NCBI RefSeq assembly: GCF_009728145.1
Contig: NZ_WOCA01000018.1
Location: forward strand, 23,147 to 87,146
Source: Ornithinibacillus caprae
GTDB taxonomy: Bacteria; Bacillota; Bacilli; Bacillales; Amphibacillaceae
Length of the DNA stretch: 64,000 bases
Reading direction: 5' to 3'
A program made the position numbers and the translations under genes. This document shows, in pieces, positions 25,881-32,013 of the stretch. A model generated the notes under the pieces. It did no database searches and had not been told where the DNA came from. It worked only from the letters and a program-made list of their open reading frames with translations. The number at the start of each line of letters is the position of its first letter. Position 1 is the first letter of the stretch.

Positions 25881-25968
25881 TTGAACAAGATAGAACTTTT
25901 ACTGACAGTTGATCCCAACCTAAATCGAATTTTTAAGGTAGGGGGTCTTACTGTCTGTTACATGCGGG
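25881..25968 (+). repeat. Two-hairpin structured repeat, copy B (5' part degraded)
   Basis: The linker (GAACAAGATAGAACTTTTAC) and second hairpin match copies A and C. Arms ACTGACAGT and ACTGTCTGT flank TTGATCCC and GGGGGTCTT, and the element ends in TTACATGCGGG. The 5' hairpin is not evident. One stem position has changed from G-C to A-T on both arms relative to the other copies, which preserves pairing. Confidence 0.65.
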
Positions 25969-25981
25969 TTAAAGTGGTATT

Positions 25982-26004
25982 TCAAACAGTGAACCACTGT
26001 TTGA
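25982..26004. other. Perfect 10-bp hairpin
   Basis: TCAAACAGTG and CACTGTTTGA flank AAC. A second smaller stem (AGTGGT/ACCGCTA) follows near 26030. It may end the CoxG-like transcript; there is no strong U run. Confidence 0.4.
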
Positions 26005-26151
26005 TTCATCTTTTACGTATTAGTGGTATCACCGCTAGTTACACTTGGGATAATTTTAGCTATTTTGTAAATTTTCCATCTTCCTTCTTATAGCTTATTT
26101 TTTCTTGCATATCCTCTATGAATCTTGTATAGTGATAAGTAATTTAATAGT

Positions 26152-26355
26152 AGACCTTATCAGATCGGTGAGGTAGAGGTGCAATTAATATAAGTAATCA
26201 ACAGGAGAATGACACCTATGATTGTTGATGAAAGGATTAGTTGCCGAAGCGTAATAAGCTGTCAATCTTATTATTGCTGGGATGTCTTCTGAAAAAGAAG
26301 CATACTGTCATGCTATTACAAAAGCATGGAGGACTACTGATCGAAATGGAGGATA
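26152..26355 (+). ncRNA. Lysine riboswitch (L box), copy 2
   Basis: The same ordered core as the copy at 14792: GAGGTAGAGGTGC, GAAAGGAT, TTGCCGAAGC, GCTGGGATGTCTT, ACTGTCATG, GGAGGACTACTGATCG, closed by P1 between CCTTATCAGATCGGT and the segment ending GGAGG. A terminator follows at 26371. Its target is the YfcC-type transporter and probably the M20 amidohydrolase gene behind it, so both should be off when lysine is plentiful. Confidence 0.95.
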
Positions 26356-26370
26356 ACGGATATTGTAAAG

Positions 26371-26407
26371 AAACAATGATATGTTATTTTCTATCATTGT
26401 TTTTTTA
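26371..26407 (+). terminator. Riboswitch-controlled terminator (copy 2)
   Basis: AAACAATGATA (26371-26381) pairs perfectly with TATCATTGTTT (26392-26402), followed by more T. The next 250 bases before the ORF hold the cloverleaf-like element. Confidence 0.85.
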
Positions 26408-26489
26408 TGTTTAAAAACAGGATGAACTTGGCCACTTCATTCCTCAACATCCCCTCTTTTCAGTTACTCTCTATGCACATCTAACTTAA

Positions 26490-26632
26490 AAAAGCGTAAG
26501 TGCCCATTTAGCGACGTACCACTACGCCTGCTCAAAGCAGGTGGTTCAATGTTTGTTGTTCGACTATTGTCGAACTGTTATCGTACGAAGGTAAGATAAG
26601 TCGTACTAGTCGTTAGGTGCTGAAGCTGGACA
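26490..26632 (+). repeat. Cloverleaf-like structured element in the transporter leader
   Basis: An outer stem (AGTGCC...AGCGACGTAC at 26499-26519 with GTACTAGTCG...GGTGCT at 26603-26621) encloses three hairpins. They are CCTGCT/AGCAGG (26527-26541), GTTCGAC/GTCGAAC (26558-26575) and GTACGA/TCGTAC (26583-26606). It is bordered by AAAAAGCGTAAG and GAAGCTGGACA. I recall similar GCGTAAG...GAAGCTGGAC blocks as repeats in other Bacillaceae, but this is unverified. It has no ORF and is probably a MITE-like insertion or structured RNA. Confidence 0.6.
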
Positions 26633-26658
26633 ATATTTTATAGAAAAGGATGAGCATC

Positions 26659-28059
26659 ATGAGTACAAATAAAACTCAGGAAAAGAAAAAATTTGAATTT
26701 CCCCACGGATTTGTCATTTTATTTAGTTTTATTGTTTTAGTAGCAATTCTTACGTATTTTATTCCAGCTGGTGAATATGAACGCACTACTACAGAAGATG
26801 GTAGAGAAGTCGTAGTAGATGGAACATACCAAACCGTTGAATCAAATCCAGCTGGCTTTTTCGATATTTTCCAATCGATCCATATCGGTATGGTTGATGC
26901 AGCCGGCATTATATTTTTCATCTTCATTGTTGGTGGTGCATTTGGTATTCTTCGTGCAACCAATACACTAGAAGGAGCATTTGGCTCTTTATCTAAAAGA
27001 CTAGCAGGAAAAGAATTACTAATGATTCCAGCAATTATGCTATTCTTCGCCATAGCTGGTGGTACATTTGGAATGGCCGAAGAGGCAATACCTTTTGTTC
27101 TTATTCTAGTGCCACTTGCTATTATGATGGGATTTGACTCTATTACTGGTACAGCAATCGTTATTGTAGGTGTTTATGTTGGATTTGGTTCCGCATTTAT
27201 GAATCCATTTACTGTTGGGGTTGCTCAAGGAATTGCTGGTCTTCCTACATTCTCTGGTATGGGAGTAAGATTTATCTTTTGGTTCATTTTTGTTGCAGTA
27301 TCTATTATCTATGTAATGATGTATGCAAGAAAAATAAAAAAAGACCCAACAAAGAGTATTATGTATAAAGAAGATTTACAACGCAAAATTGATCCAGAAG
27401 TAATGAATCAACAGTCATTAACAAAAAGACAAGCAGTCATTCTTGGAGTTCTTGTTCTAACGATTATTGGATTAGCACTTGGTGTAATTTTACAAGGATG
27501 GTATATTACAGAGATTGCAGCATTATTCCTTGTTATGGGGGTTGTTGTAGGTATTATTGGTAAGCTTAAAGTCAATCAAATTGCCGAAGCATTTGTAAAA
27601 GGCTGTGAAGAATTGGTTACCGGTGCCTTAATCGTAGGTTTTGCTTATGCTATTCTAACAATCTTACAGGATTCTAATACAATTGATACTATTTTATATG
27701 GCGTATCCAGTGTTGTATCTGGACTTCCATCAAGTTTTTCAGCTATAGGAATGCTATTAACACAAAGTATGCTAAATGTTATTGTTCCTTCTGGAAGCGG
27801 ACAAGCAGCACTAAGTATGCCTATTATGGTACCATTAAGTGACCTACTTGGCGTTGACAGACAAACCGCAGTACTTGCCTTTCAGTACGGAGACGGAATT
27901 ACAAATATGATTGCACCAACAGCAGCCGTCCTATTAGCAGGACTAGCAATCGCAAAAATCTCATGGATTAAATGGGTAAAATGGATATGGCCACTTATCC
28001 TAATCCAACACATCATAGCAATCATCTATGTAACCATCGCACACCTATTTATTTGGTAA
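26659..28059 (+). CDS. YfcC/DcuC-superfamily transporter (466 aa)
   Basis: About 12 hydrophobic segments and the family features YFIPAGEYER near the N-terminus, FGMAEEAIPFVLI, and NVIVPSGSGQAALSMPIMVPL followed by FQYGDGITNMI (the re-entrant hairpin pair). YfcC-type proteins are annotated as basic amino-acid or dicarboxylate carriers. The ATG at 26659 is chosen because the upstream ATG (26650) lies inside the AAAGGATG ribosome site. A lysine riboswitch controls it, and an M20 amidohydrolase gene follows after 70 bases. Together these suggest import of lysine, diaminopimelate or an N-acyl form of one of them, which is inference. Confidence 0.85.
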   Translation: MSTNKTQEKKKFEFPHGFVILFSFIVLVAILTYFIPAGEYERTTTEDGREVVVDGTYQTVESNPAGFFDIFQSIHIGMVDAAGIIFFIFIVGGAFGILRATNTLEGAFGSLSKRLAGKELLMIPAIMLFFAIAGGTFGMAEEAIPFVLILVPLAIMMGFDSITGTAIVIVGVYVGFGSAFMNPFTVGVAQGIAGLPTFSGMGVRFIFWFIFVAVSIIYVMMYARKIKKDPTKSIMYKEDLQRKIDPEVMNQQSLTKRQAVILGVLVLTIIGLALGVILQGWYITEIAALFLVMGVVVGIIGKLKVNQIAEAFVKGCEELVTGALIVGFAYAILTILQDSNTIDTILYGVSSVVSGLPSSFSAIGMLLTQSMLNVIVPSGSGQAALSMPIMVPLSDLLGVDRQTAVLAFQYGDGITNMIAPTAAVLLAGLAIAKISWIKWVKWIWPLILIQHIIAIIYVTIAHLFIW

Positions 28060-28065
28060 TTTGTC

Positions 28066-28084
28066 GGTGCCTGTCACTTGTCGA
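28066..28084 (+). repeat. Half copy of the dispersed palindrome
   Basis: GGTGCCTGTCACTTGTCGA is identical to the left arm of the palindromes at 10116 and 52189, but only TTTTTGTCG follows in place of the second arm. It sits six bases after the transporter stop codon, between two genes of one operon. Confidence 0.8.
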
Positions 28085-28129
28085 TTTTTGTCGTTTTAGT
28101 TTGATAGTCAACAGGAGGATGTAGTAGTT

Positions 28130-29308
28130 ATGTTAGAGAATCTTTTTAATAGACTTCAGGAAATTTATCCAGAGTTAGTTGATATACGTCGGGATCTTCA
28201 TATGTATCCTGAGCTATCACATCATGAAGTAAACACACCTAAGAAAATAGCTGAATATCTTACTAACCTTGGAATAGATGTTCAAACAGGTGTCGGCCGA
28301 AGAGGTGTAGTCGGAACACTAGTTGGAGGAAAACCAGGAAAGACTGTAGCTTTAAGAGCTGATTTTGATGCACTCCCAATTCAAGAAGAAACAGATGTAC
28401 CATTTAAATCTAAGGTTCCTGGTGTTATGCATGCTTGTGGACATGATCTGCACACTGCAACATTGCTAGGGGTTGCAAAGGTTTTGAGTGAAGTAAAAGA
28501 TCAAATACCTGGCACCATTAAATTTATCCATCAATTTGCAGAAGAAGCTACTCCCGGTGGAGCACAACCTATGATTGAGGATGGCTGTTTGGAGGGTGTA
28601 GACATTATTTACGGTGCGCATGTTATGTCCACTGAACCACTAGGAACAGTGAGTGTAAAAGAAGGATATTTTTCTTCGGCACAGGATGATTTTAATATTG
28701 TTATAAGAGGAAAAGGTGGACATGGTTCCGAGCCACATTTAACTATCGATCCATTAGTAACAGGTAGTCAATTAGTTGTTAACCTACAACAGCTTGTAAG
28801 CAGACGGGTTAGCCCTCAGCATCCAGCAGTTGTTACAGTTGGTTCCTTCCATAGTGGGGAAATAAATAACATTATTCCGGACACTGCAACGATAAAAGGA
28901 ACGGTAAGAACCTATAGTGAAGAAGCACGCTCCATTATTGAGGAAGCTATGGAGCAACTTACAAGAACTACTTGTGAAGGTGCTGGAGCCGATTTCGATT
29001 ATGAATATGTCAGAGACTGTCCATCTATATGGAATGACCCGACCGAAACGAATCGAGTTGCTAATGTTGCTACATCTCTATTTGGAGCAGAGAATGTAAA
29101 ACAAAACGAGCCAATGAACGGTAGTGAAGATTTTGCTTTCTATCAAAAAGAAATACCTGGAGTTTACTTTATTGTTGGTGGCGGAAACCCAGAAATAAAT
29201 GCAACGTACCCACACCATCATCCTAAATTTAATATTGATGAACGTTCCATTGTTGATATAGGAAAAATGTTTATCAGCACGGTGTTTGATTATCTCGGAG
29301 AAAATTAA
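28130..29308 (+). CDS. M20-family N-acyl amino acid amidohydrolase (392 aa)
   Basis: A zinc peptidase-fold enzyme of the M20D group. RADFDALPIQEETDVPF, MHACGHDLHTATLLG (Cys, His and Asp metal ligands), EEATPGGAQPMIEDG and GGGNPEINATYPHHHPKF are all in place. This group removes acyl groups from N-acetyl or N-acyl amino acids, including N-acetyl-diaminopimelate and indole-acetyl conjugates. It is placed directly after a lysine-riboswitch-controlled transporter, so deacylation of an imported lysine-pathway compound is a reasonable guess. Start has an AGGAGGATG-type site. A terminator follows the stop. Confidence 0.92.
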   Translation: MLENLFNRLQEIYPELVDIRRDLHMYPELSHHEVNTPKKIAEYLTNLGIDVQTGVGRRGVVGTLVGGKPGKTVALRADFDALPIQEETDVPFKSKVPGVMHACGHDLHTATLLGVAKVLSEVKDQIPGTIKFIHQFAEEATPGGAQPMIEDGCLEGVDIIYGAHVMSTEPLGTVSVKEGYFSSAQDDFNIVIRGKGGHGSEPHLTIDPLVTGSQLVVNLQQLVSRRVSPQHPAVVTVGSFHSGEINNIIPDTATIKGTVRTYSEEARSIIEEAMEQLTRTTCEGAGADFDYEYVRDCPSIWNDPTETNRVANVATSLFGAENVKQNEPMNGSEDFAFYQKEIPGVYFIVGGGNPEINATYPHHHPKFNIDERSIVDIGKMFISTVFDYLGEN

Positions 29309-29352
29309 AAAAACGACCTATGTACTGCCACAGTGCAGCATAGGTCGTTTTT
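29307..29352. terminator. Bidirectional terminator between M20 and YciI genes
   Basis: AAAAAACGACCTATG pairs with CATAGGTCGTTTTT around a loop containing a further CTGC/GCAG stem. It serves both convergent genes. Confidence 0.9.
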
Positions 29353-29354
29353 AT

Positions 29355-29615
29355 TTACTGTTTCATTTCCCACTCATGAATCTCATAACCTCTAGCACCT
29401 TGAACGACATACGGATCGTTTTTAGCAAGCTCTTCCGCTTTTTCCATGCTATCAGCCATATAAATAATGAGTCCACCAGCACCATCAGTAAATCTCCCCT
29501 TGGCAAAAACAGCACCTTCCTCTGCCTTTTTCGCCAAGTAGTCTAAGTGATCTTGTCGATAAGTCTTACTTTTTTCCTCGTCCTTCATTGGTAAAAATAC
29601 GGCAAAATATTTCAT
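29355..29615 (-). CDS. YciI-like protein (86 aa)
   Basis: A small ferredoxin-like-fold protein with MKYFAVFLPM, the conserved HLDYLAKKAEEG (family His) and FTDGAGGLIIYMADSMEKAEELAKNDPYVVQGARGYEI-type order (quoted in shortened form). YciI proteins are putative small enzymes without an agreed reaction; the conserved His and Asp are present. It stands alone upstream of a shared terminator. Confidence 0.88.
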   Translation of the reverse strand: MKYFAVFLPMKDEEKSKTYRQDHLDYLAKKAEEGAVFAKGRFTDGAGGLIIYMADSMEKAEELAKNDPYVVQGARGYEIHEWEMKQ

Positions 29616-29666
29616 GTTTTCCTCCCTATTAACTTCATGTATTTATAATAGATATTCTAACAAGCT

Positions 29667-30596
29667 CTAAATGGTAACGACGATCATCAACATAAAGATA
29701 ATCATTAAATAGTATACGGAATACTTAAACATCCGATATGCCCATGTCAGATCATCCTTCGTATAAAATCCACTAATAGCTAAAATCAGCCATCCACCGC
29801 TCACGAATGTAGCTAAAATAACAAATAACGTACCGAGTGACATTAACAAAAACGGAATTGGAACTAATAACGCAATATATAACACTGTTTGGCGTTTAGT
29901 TACTTGAAATCCTTTTACAACAGGTAGCATGGCGACTCCTGCCGCTTTGTATTCTTCATATTTTCGAATAGCAATGACATACGTATGTGGCATTTGAAAA
30001 ATGAACAAAATTAAAAATAAAACAATCGGTACAATATGATTCGCCGACTCGATAGCTGCCCAGCCAATTAACGGGGTTACCGCTCCAGATACACTACCTA
30101 TTAGCGTATTAAACGTATACCTACGCTTGGACCACATCGTATATAAAAACACATATGTTATCCAACCAATAAGCGCGTATATCGTAGCTTCTATACTCGT
30201 AAATAGCAATAAAACAGTACCTACAACACTAAGAGAAACACCTAATAAAAGGACCGTCCGTAACGATAAGGTTCCAGTAACTGTAGGTCTTCTCTTCGTT
30301 CGTTCCATCACCGTATCAATATCTACGTCATACCAGTTATTGATTGCCAAAGCACCAGCCATAATACAAGTGCTTCCCAAAAGAGTTAACACTAATAGAT
30401 CCCAGTGTTCTACAAATGATAAATGATTAAAATGAAGTGCTAATAAAAAACCGGTTAATACAGGCAGTACGTTGGCAACTAAAACTCCTGCTTTAAATAA
30501 TGATTTTAGTTCAGAAATCATACTGGGGTCTTGATGTTCATTTCTATCATTAACCTTCCGATTTCTCGTGGAAGGAGTTTTCTTCACACCATTCAC
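29667..30596 (-). CDS. ctaB: Protoheme IX farnesyltransferase, heme O synthase (309 aa)
   Basis: A UbiA-superfamily prenyltransferase that adds a farnesyl group to heme B for haem-copper oxidases. The first aspartate-rich motif and its Arg-rich sequel are visible as NNWYDVDIDTVMERTKRRP, followed by about eight membrane segments. The second conserved loop is PHTYVIAIRKYEEYKAAG. The start is uncertain: GTG 30596 gives a 35-residue soluble N-terminus but has only a weak ribosome site. No other oxidase assembly gene is adjacent, though a Sco homologue lies at 50.8 kb. Confidence 0.92.
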   Translation of the reverse strand: MNGVKKTPSTRNRKVNDRNEHQDPSMISELKSLFKAGVLVANVLPVLTGFLLALHFNHLSFVEHWDLLVLTLLGSTCIMAGALAINNWYDVDIDTVMERTKRRPTVTGTLSLRTVLLLGVSLSVVGTVLLLFTSIEATIYALIGWITYVFLYTMWSKRRYTFNTLIGSVSGAVTPLIGWAAIESANHIVPIVLFLILFIFQMPHTYVIAIRKYEEYKAAGVAMLPVVKGFQVTKRQTVLYIALLVPIPFLLMSLGTLFVILATFVSGGWLILAISGFYTKDDLTWAYRMFKYSVYYLMIIFMLMIVVTI

Positions 30597-30731
30597 CTCT
30601 AGTCGTTTATTAATATCGTTTACTAATAATTAAGTTTAACACGAAATAATTAACTTCTCTATTAGGTTTACTAGCTAAAATGTGATATTTTTTTATCATT
30701 TGCTAATACTAAGGAAAAGTTTAGAGGCTTA

Positions 30732-30785
30732 ACGCTAGTCCGTGGAAAGCGAAGTGTATTTTCGGAGCGGAGTACACGCTCCAAC
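30732..30785. repeat. Fragment of a Bacillaceae-type intergenic repeat
   Basis: CGCTAGTCCGTGGAAAGCGA, then AGTGTATTTTCGGAGCGGAG and TACACGCTCC, contains interlocking stems (GTGTA/TACAC and GGAGCG/CGCTCC). The phrase GTCCGTGGAAAGCG resembles a widespread Bacillaceae intergenic repeat as I remember it. It lies upstream of the DUF2512 gene. Confidence 0.45.
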
Positions 30786-30873
30786 CATCATTTCATGTGC
30801 TGAACAATTTTCATCAAATGCAAATAGAGGTTTTTCAAAAGTTGTATATTTTAAAGGAAGGGTGTTTTCCACA

Positions 30874-31350
30874 ATGAAACATGCAAAAACATTAGGAATA
30901 AAATTAGTCGTAAATATTATCGTCGTTTACTCGATCTTTGGTATATTTGGCAATGCTTCCTTAATTAATTTATTTTGGATTAGTTTACTTGTAACAGGAA
31001 TCGCTTATTTGATTGGTGACCTTGTTATCCTTCCAAGATATGGGAATGCGATAGCAACTTTAGCAGACTTTCCACTGGCCTTTTTATCCTTGTGGATACT
31101 TGGAAGCCTATTATTAGCCGTTGGCACACCAATTGTAACTACGTCTTTATTTGCAGCATTTTTTATTAGTGTTGCGGAACCATTAATACATGCATATCTT
31201 GAAAGTCATGATACAGCGACGAAAAGTAATAGACCACCCATTCCAACCAGATTACAAACGGAATTTGCTGAAGAGACAGATGCACAAGATATCATGAAGA
31301 AAAAGAAGAAAAAGAAAGACGATGATAGTAATTTTACAGGTTATTATTAA
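30874..31350 (+). CDS. DUF2512 (YndM-like) membrane protein (158 aa)
   Basis: Four hydrophobic segments (beginning LVVNIIVVYSIFGIFG) with the family segment YLIGDLVILPRYGNAIATLADFPLAF (shortened) are followed by a basic tail containing KKKKKKKDDD. The match to the YndM/DUF2512 family is good. The ATG at 30874 is used because sequence upstream belongs to an intergenic repeat; the ribosome site (GGAAGGGTG) is rather distant. The function is unknown. Confidence 0.8.
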   Translation: MKHAKTLGIKLVVNIIVVYSIFGIFGNASLINLFWISLLVTGIAYLIGDLVILPRYGNAIATLADFPLAFLSLWILGSLLLAVGTPIVTTSLFAAFFISVAEPLIHAYLESHDTATKSNRPPIPTRLQTEFAEETDAQDIMKKKKKKKDDDSNFTGYY

Positions 31351-31362
31351 GGCAAATGTAAA

Positions 31363-31393
31363 GGGAAAAGGAGTTGATCCTTTTCCCATTTTT
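31363..31393 (+). terminator. Terminator after the DUF2512 gene
   Basis: GGGAAAAGGA pairs with TCCTTTTCCC over GTTGA and is followed by ATTTTTAAT. Confidence 0.85.
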
Positions 31394-31733
31394 AATCCCG
31401 GTGTTTTTCACTATGAATAATTTCTTCCAAAAAGGTTTCTGATTTGGTGTGATCGTGAATATCACAGTAATAGACAACCGTTTTTATACGATGCGAGATA
31501 TGGCATGTTCGTTTGTGCCGAATGAAATTTTTCCAATATGTATATTCGTGCGTACCGACCTCAATTATTTCATAGTCGGTACTATATTCTTTCCAGTTAT
31601 GCTTTGTTTCAGCAGTATCTACATTTAATTTTTCCGCTGCAGCAGCTTCTGTAACATCTACATTTAATGGTAAAAATGCCAGAAGTAGTGCTAGACCAGT
31701 CGCTAGAATTCCTCTTTTCAACTTGATCACCAC
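31392..31733 (-). CDS. Small secreted protein of unknown function (113 aa)
   Basis: A typical signal peptide (basic MVIKLKRG, hydrophobic LATGLALLLAFLPL, AxA-type end VTEAAAAEK) precedes about 80 mature residues rich in His, Tyr and Thr. There are two Cys (RTCHIS and YYCDIHDH) that could pair or bind metal. The start is GTG 31733 with a poor ribosome site. Its C-terminus overlaps the terminator of the convergent gene. No family recognised. Confidence 0.6.
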   Translation of the reverse strand: MVIKLKRGILATGLALLLAFLPLNVDVTEAAAAEKLNVDTAETKHNWKEYSTDYEIIEVGTHEYTYWKNFIRHKRTCHISHRIKTVVYYCDIHDHTKSETFLEEIIHSEKHRD

Positions 31734-31822
31734 ATTCTTTTTGGGATTTAATACCTAACACTACATTACTTTTTCCTGAAAAACATTAAAATATACATTT
31801 GGGCTAAGTATATCCAAATTAA

Positions 31823-31852
31823 AAGGGATCACCTCATATAAGATGATCCCTT
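31823..31852 (-). terminator. Probable terminator downstream of the giant protease gene
   Basis: AAGGGATCACCT and AGATGATCCCTT form a 12-bp stem with one mismatch; on the minus strand it is followed by TTTAATTT. Confidence 0.6.
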
Positions 31853-31860
31853 AAAAATTT

Positions 31861-32004
31861 ATCCCATATAACGTGCAGTAAGACCCCCACACTTCAAACC
31901 TACGAGGAGAAACCAAGGAGGTTAAGTGGGGGATCAACTGCCCGTAAATGTCCGATTCGTTCATCTAACAATCAGTGGAGGAAGAAGAAAAGCCCCACTG
32001 ATTG
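31861..32004 (-). repeat. Two-hairpin structured repeat, copy C
   Basis: Read on the minus strand: hairpin 1 (CAATCAGTGG with CCACTGATTG around a CTTCTTCCTCC loop), linker GAACGAATCGGACATTTAC, then hairpin 2 with arms ACGGGCAGT and ACTGCACGT around CCCCCACTTAA and GAAGTGTGGGGG, ending TTATATGGGAT. This is the most complete copy. It begins nine bases after the protease stop codon and so is transcribed as its 3' UTR. Confidence 0.8.
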
Positions 32005-32013
32005 AAGATTCCT

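Noticed and set aside
26490..26632. tRNA or tmRNA gene suggested by the cloverleaf-like fold
   Set aside because: No T-loop GTTCGAATC-type arm in the right place, no acceptor stem of seven pairs and no CCA-like end.
30742..30873. Upstream extension of the DUF2512 reading frame
   Set aside because: The extension is encoded by an intergenic repeat, while the family N-terminus begins at the ATG at 30874.
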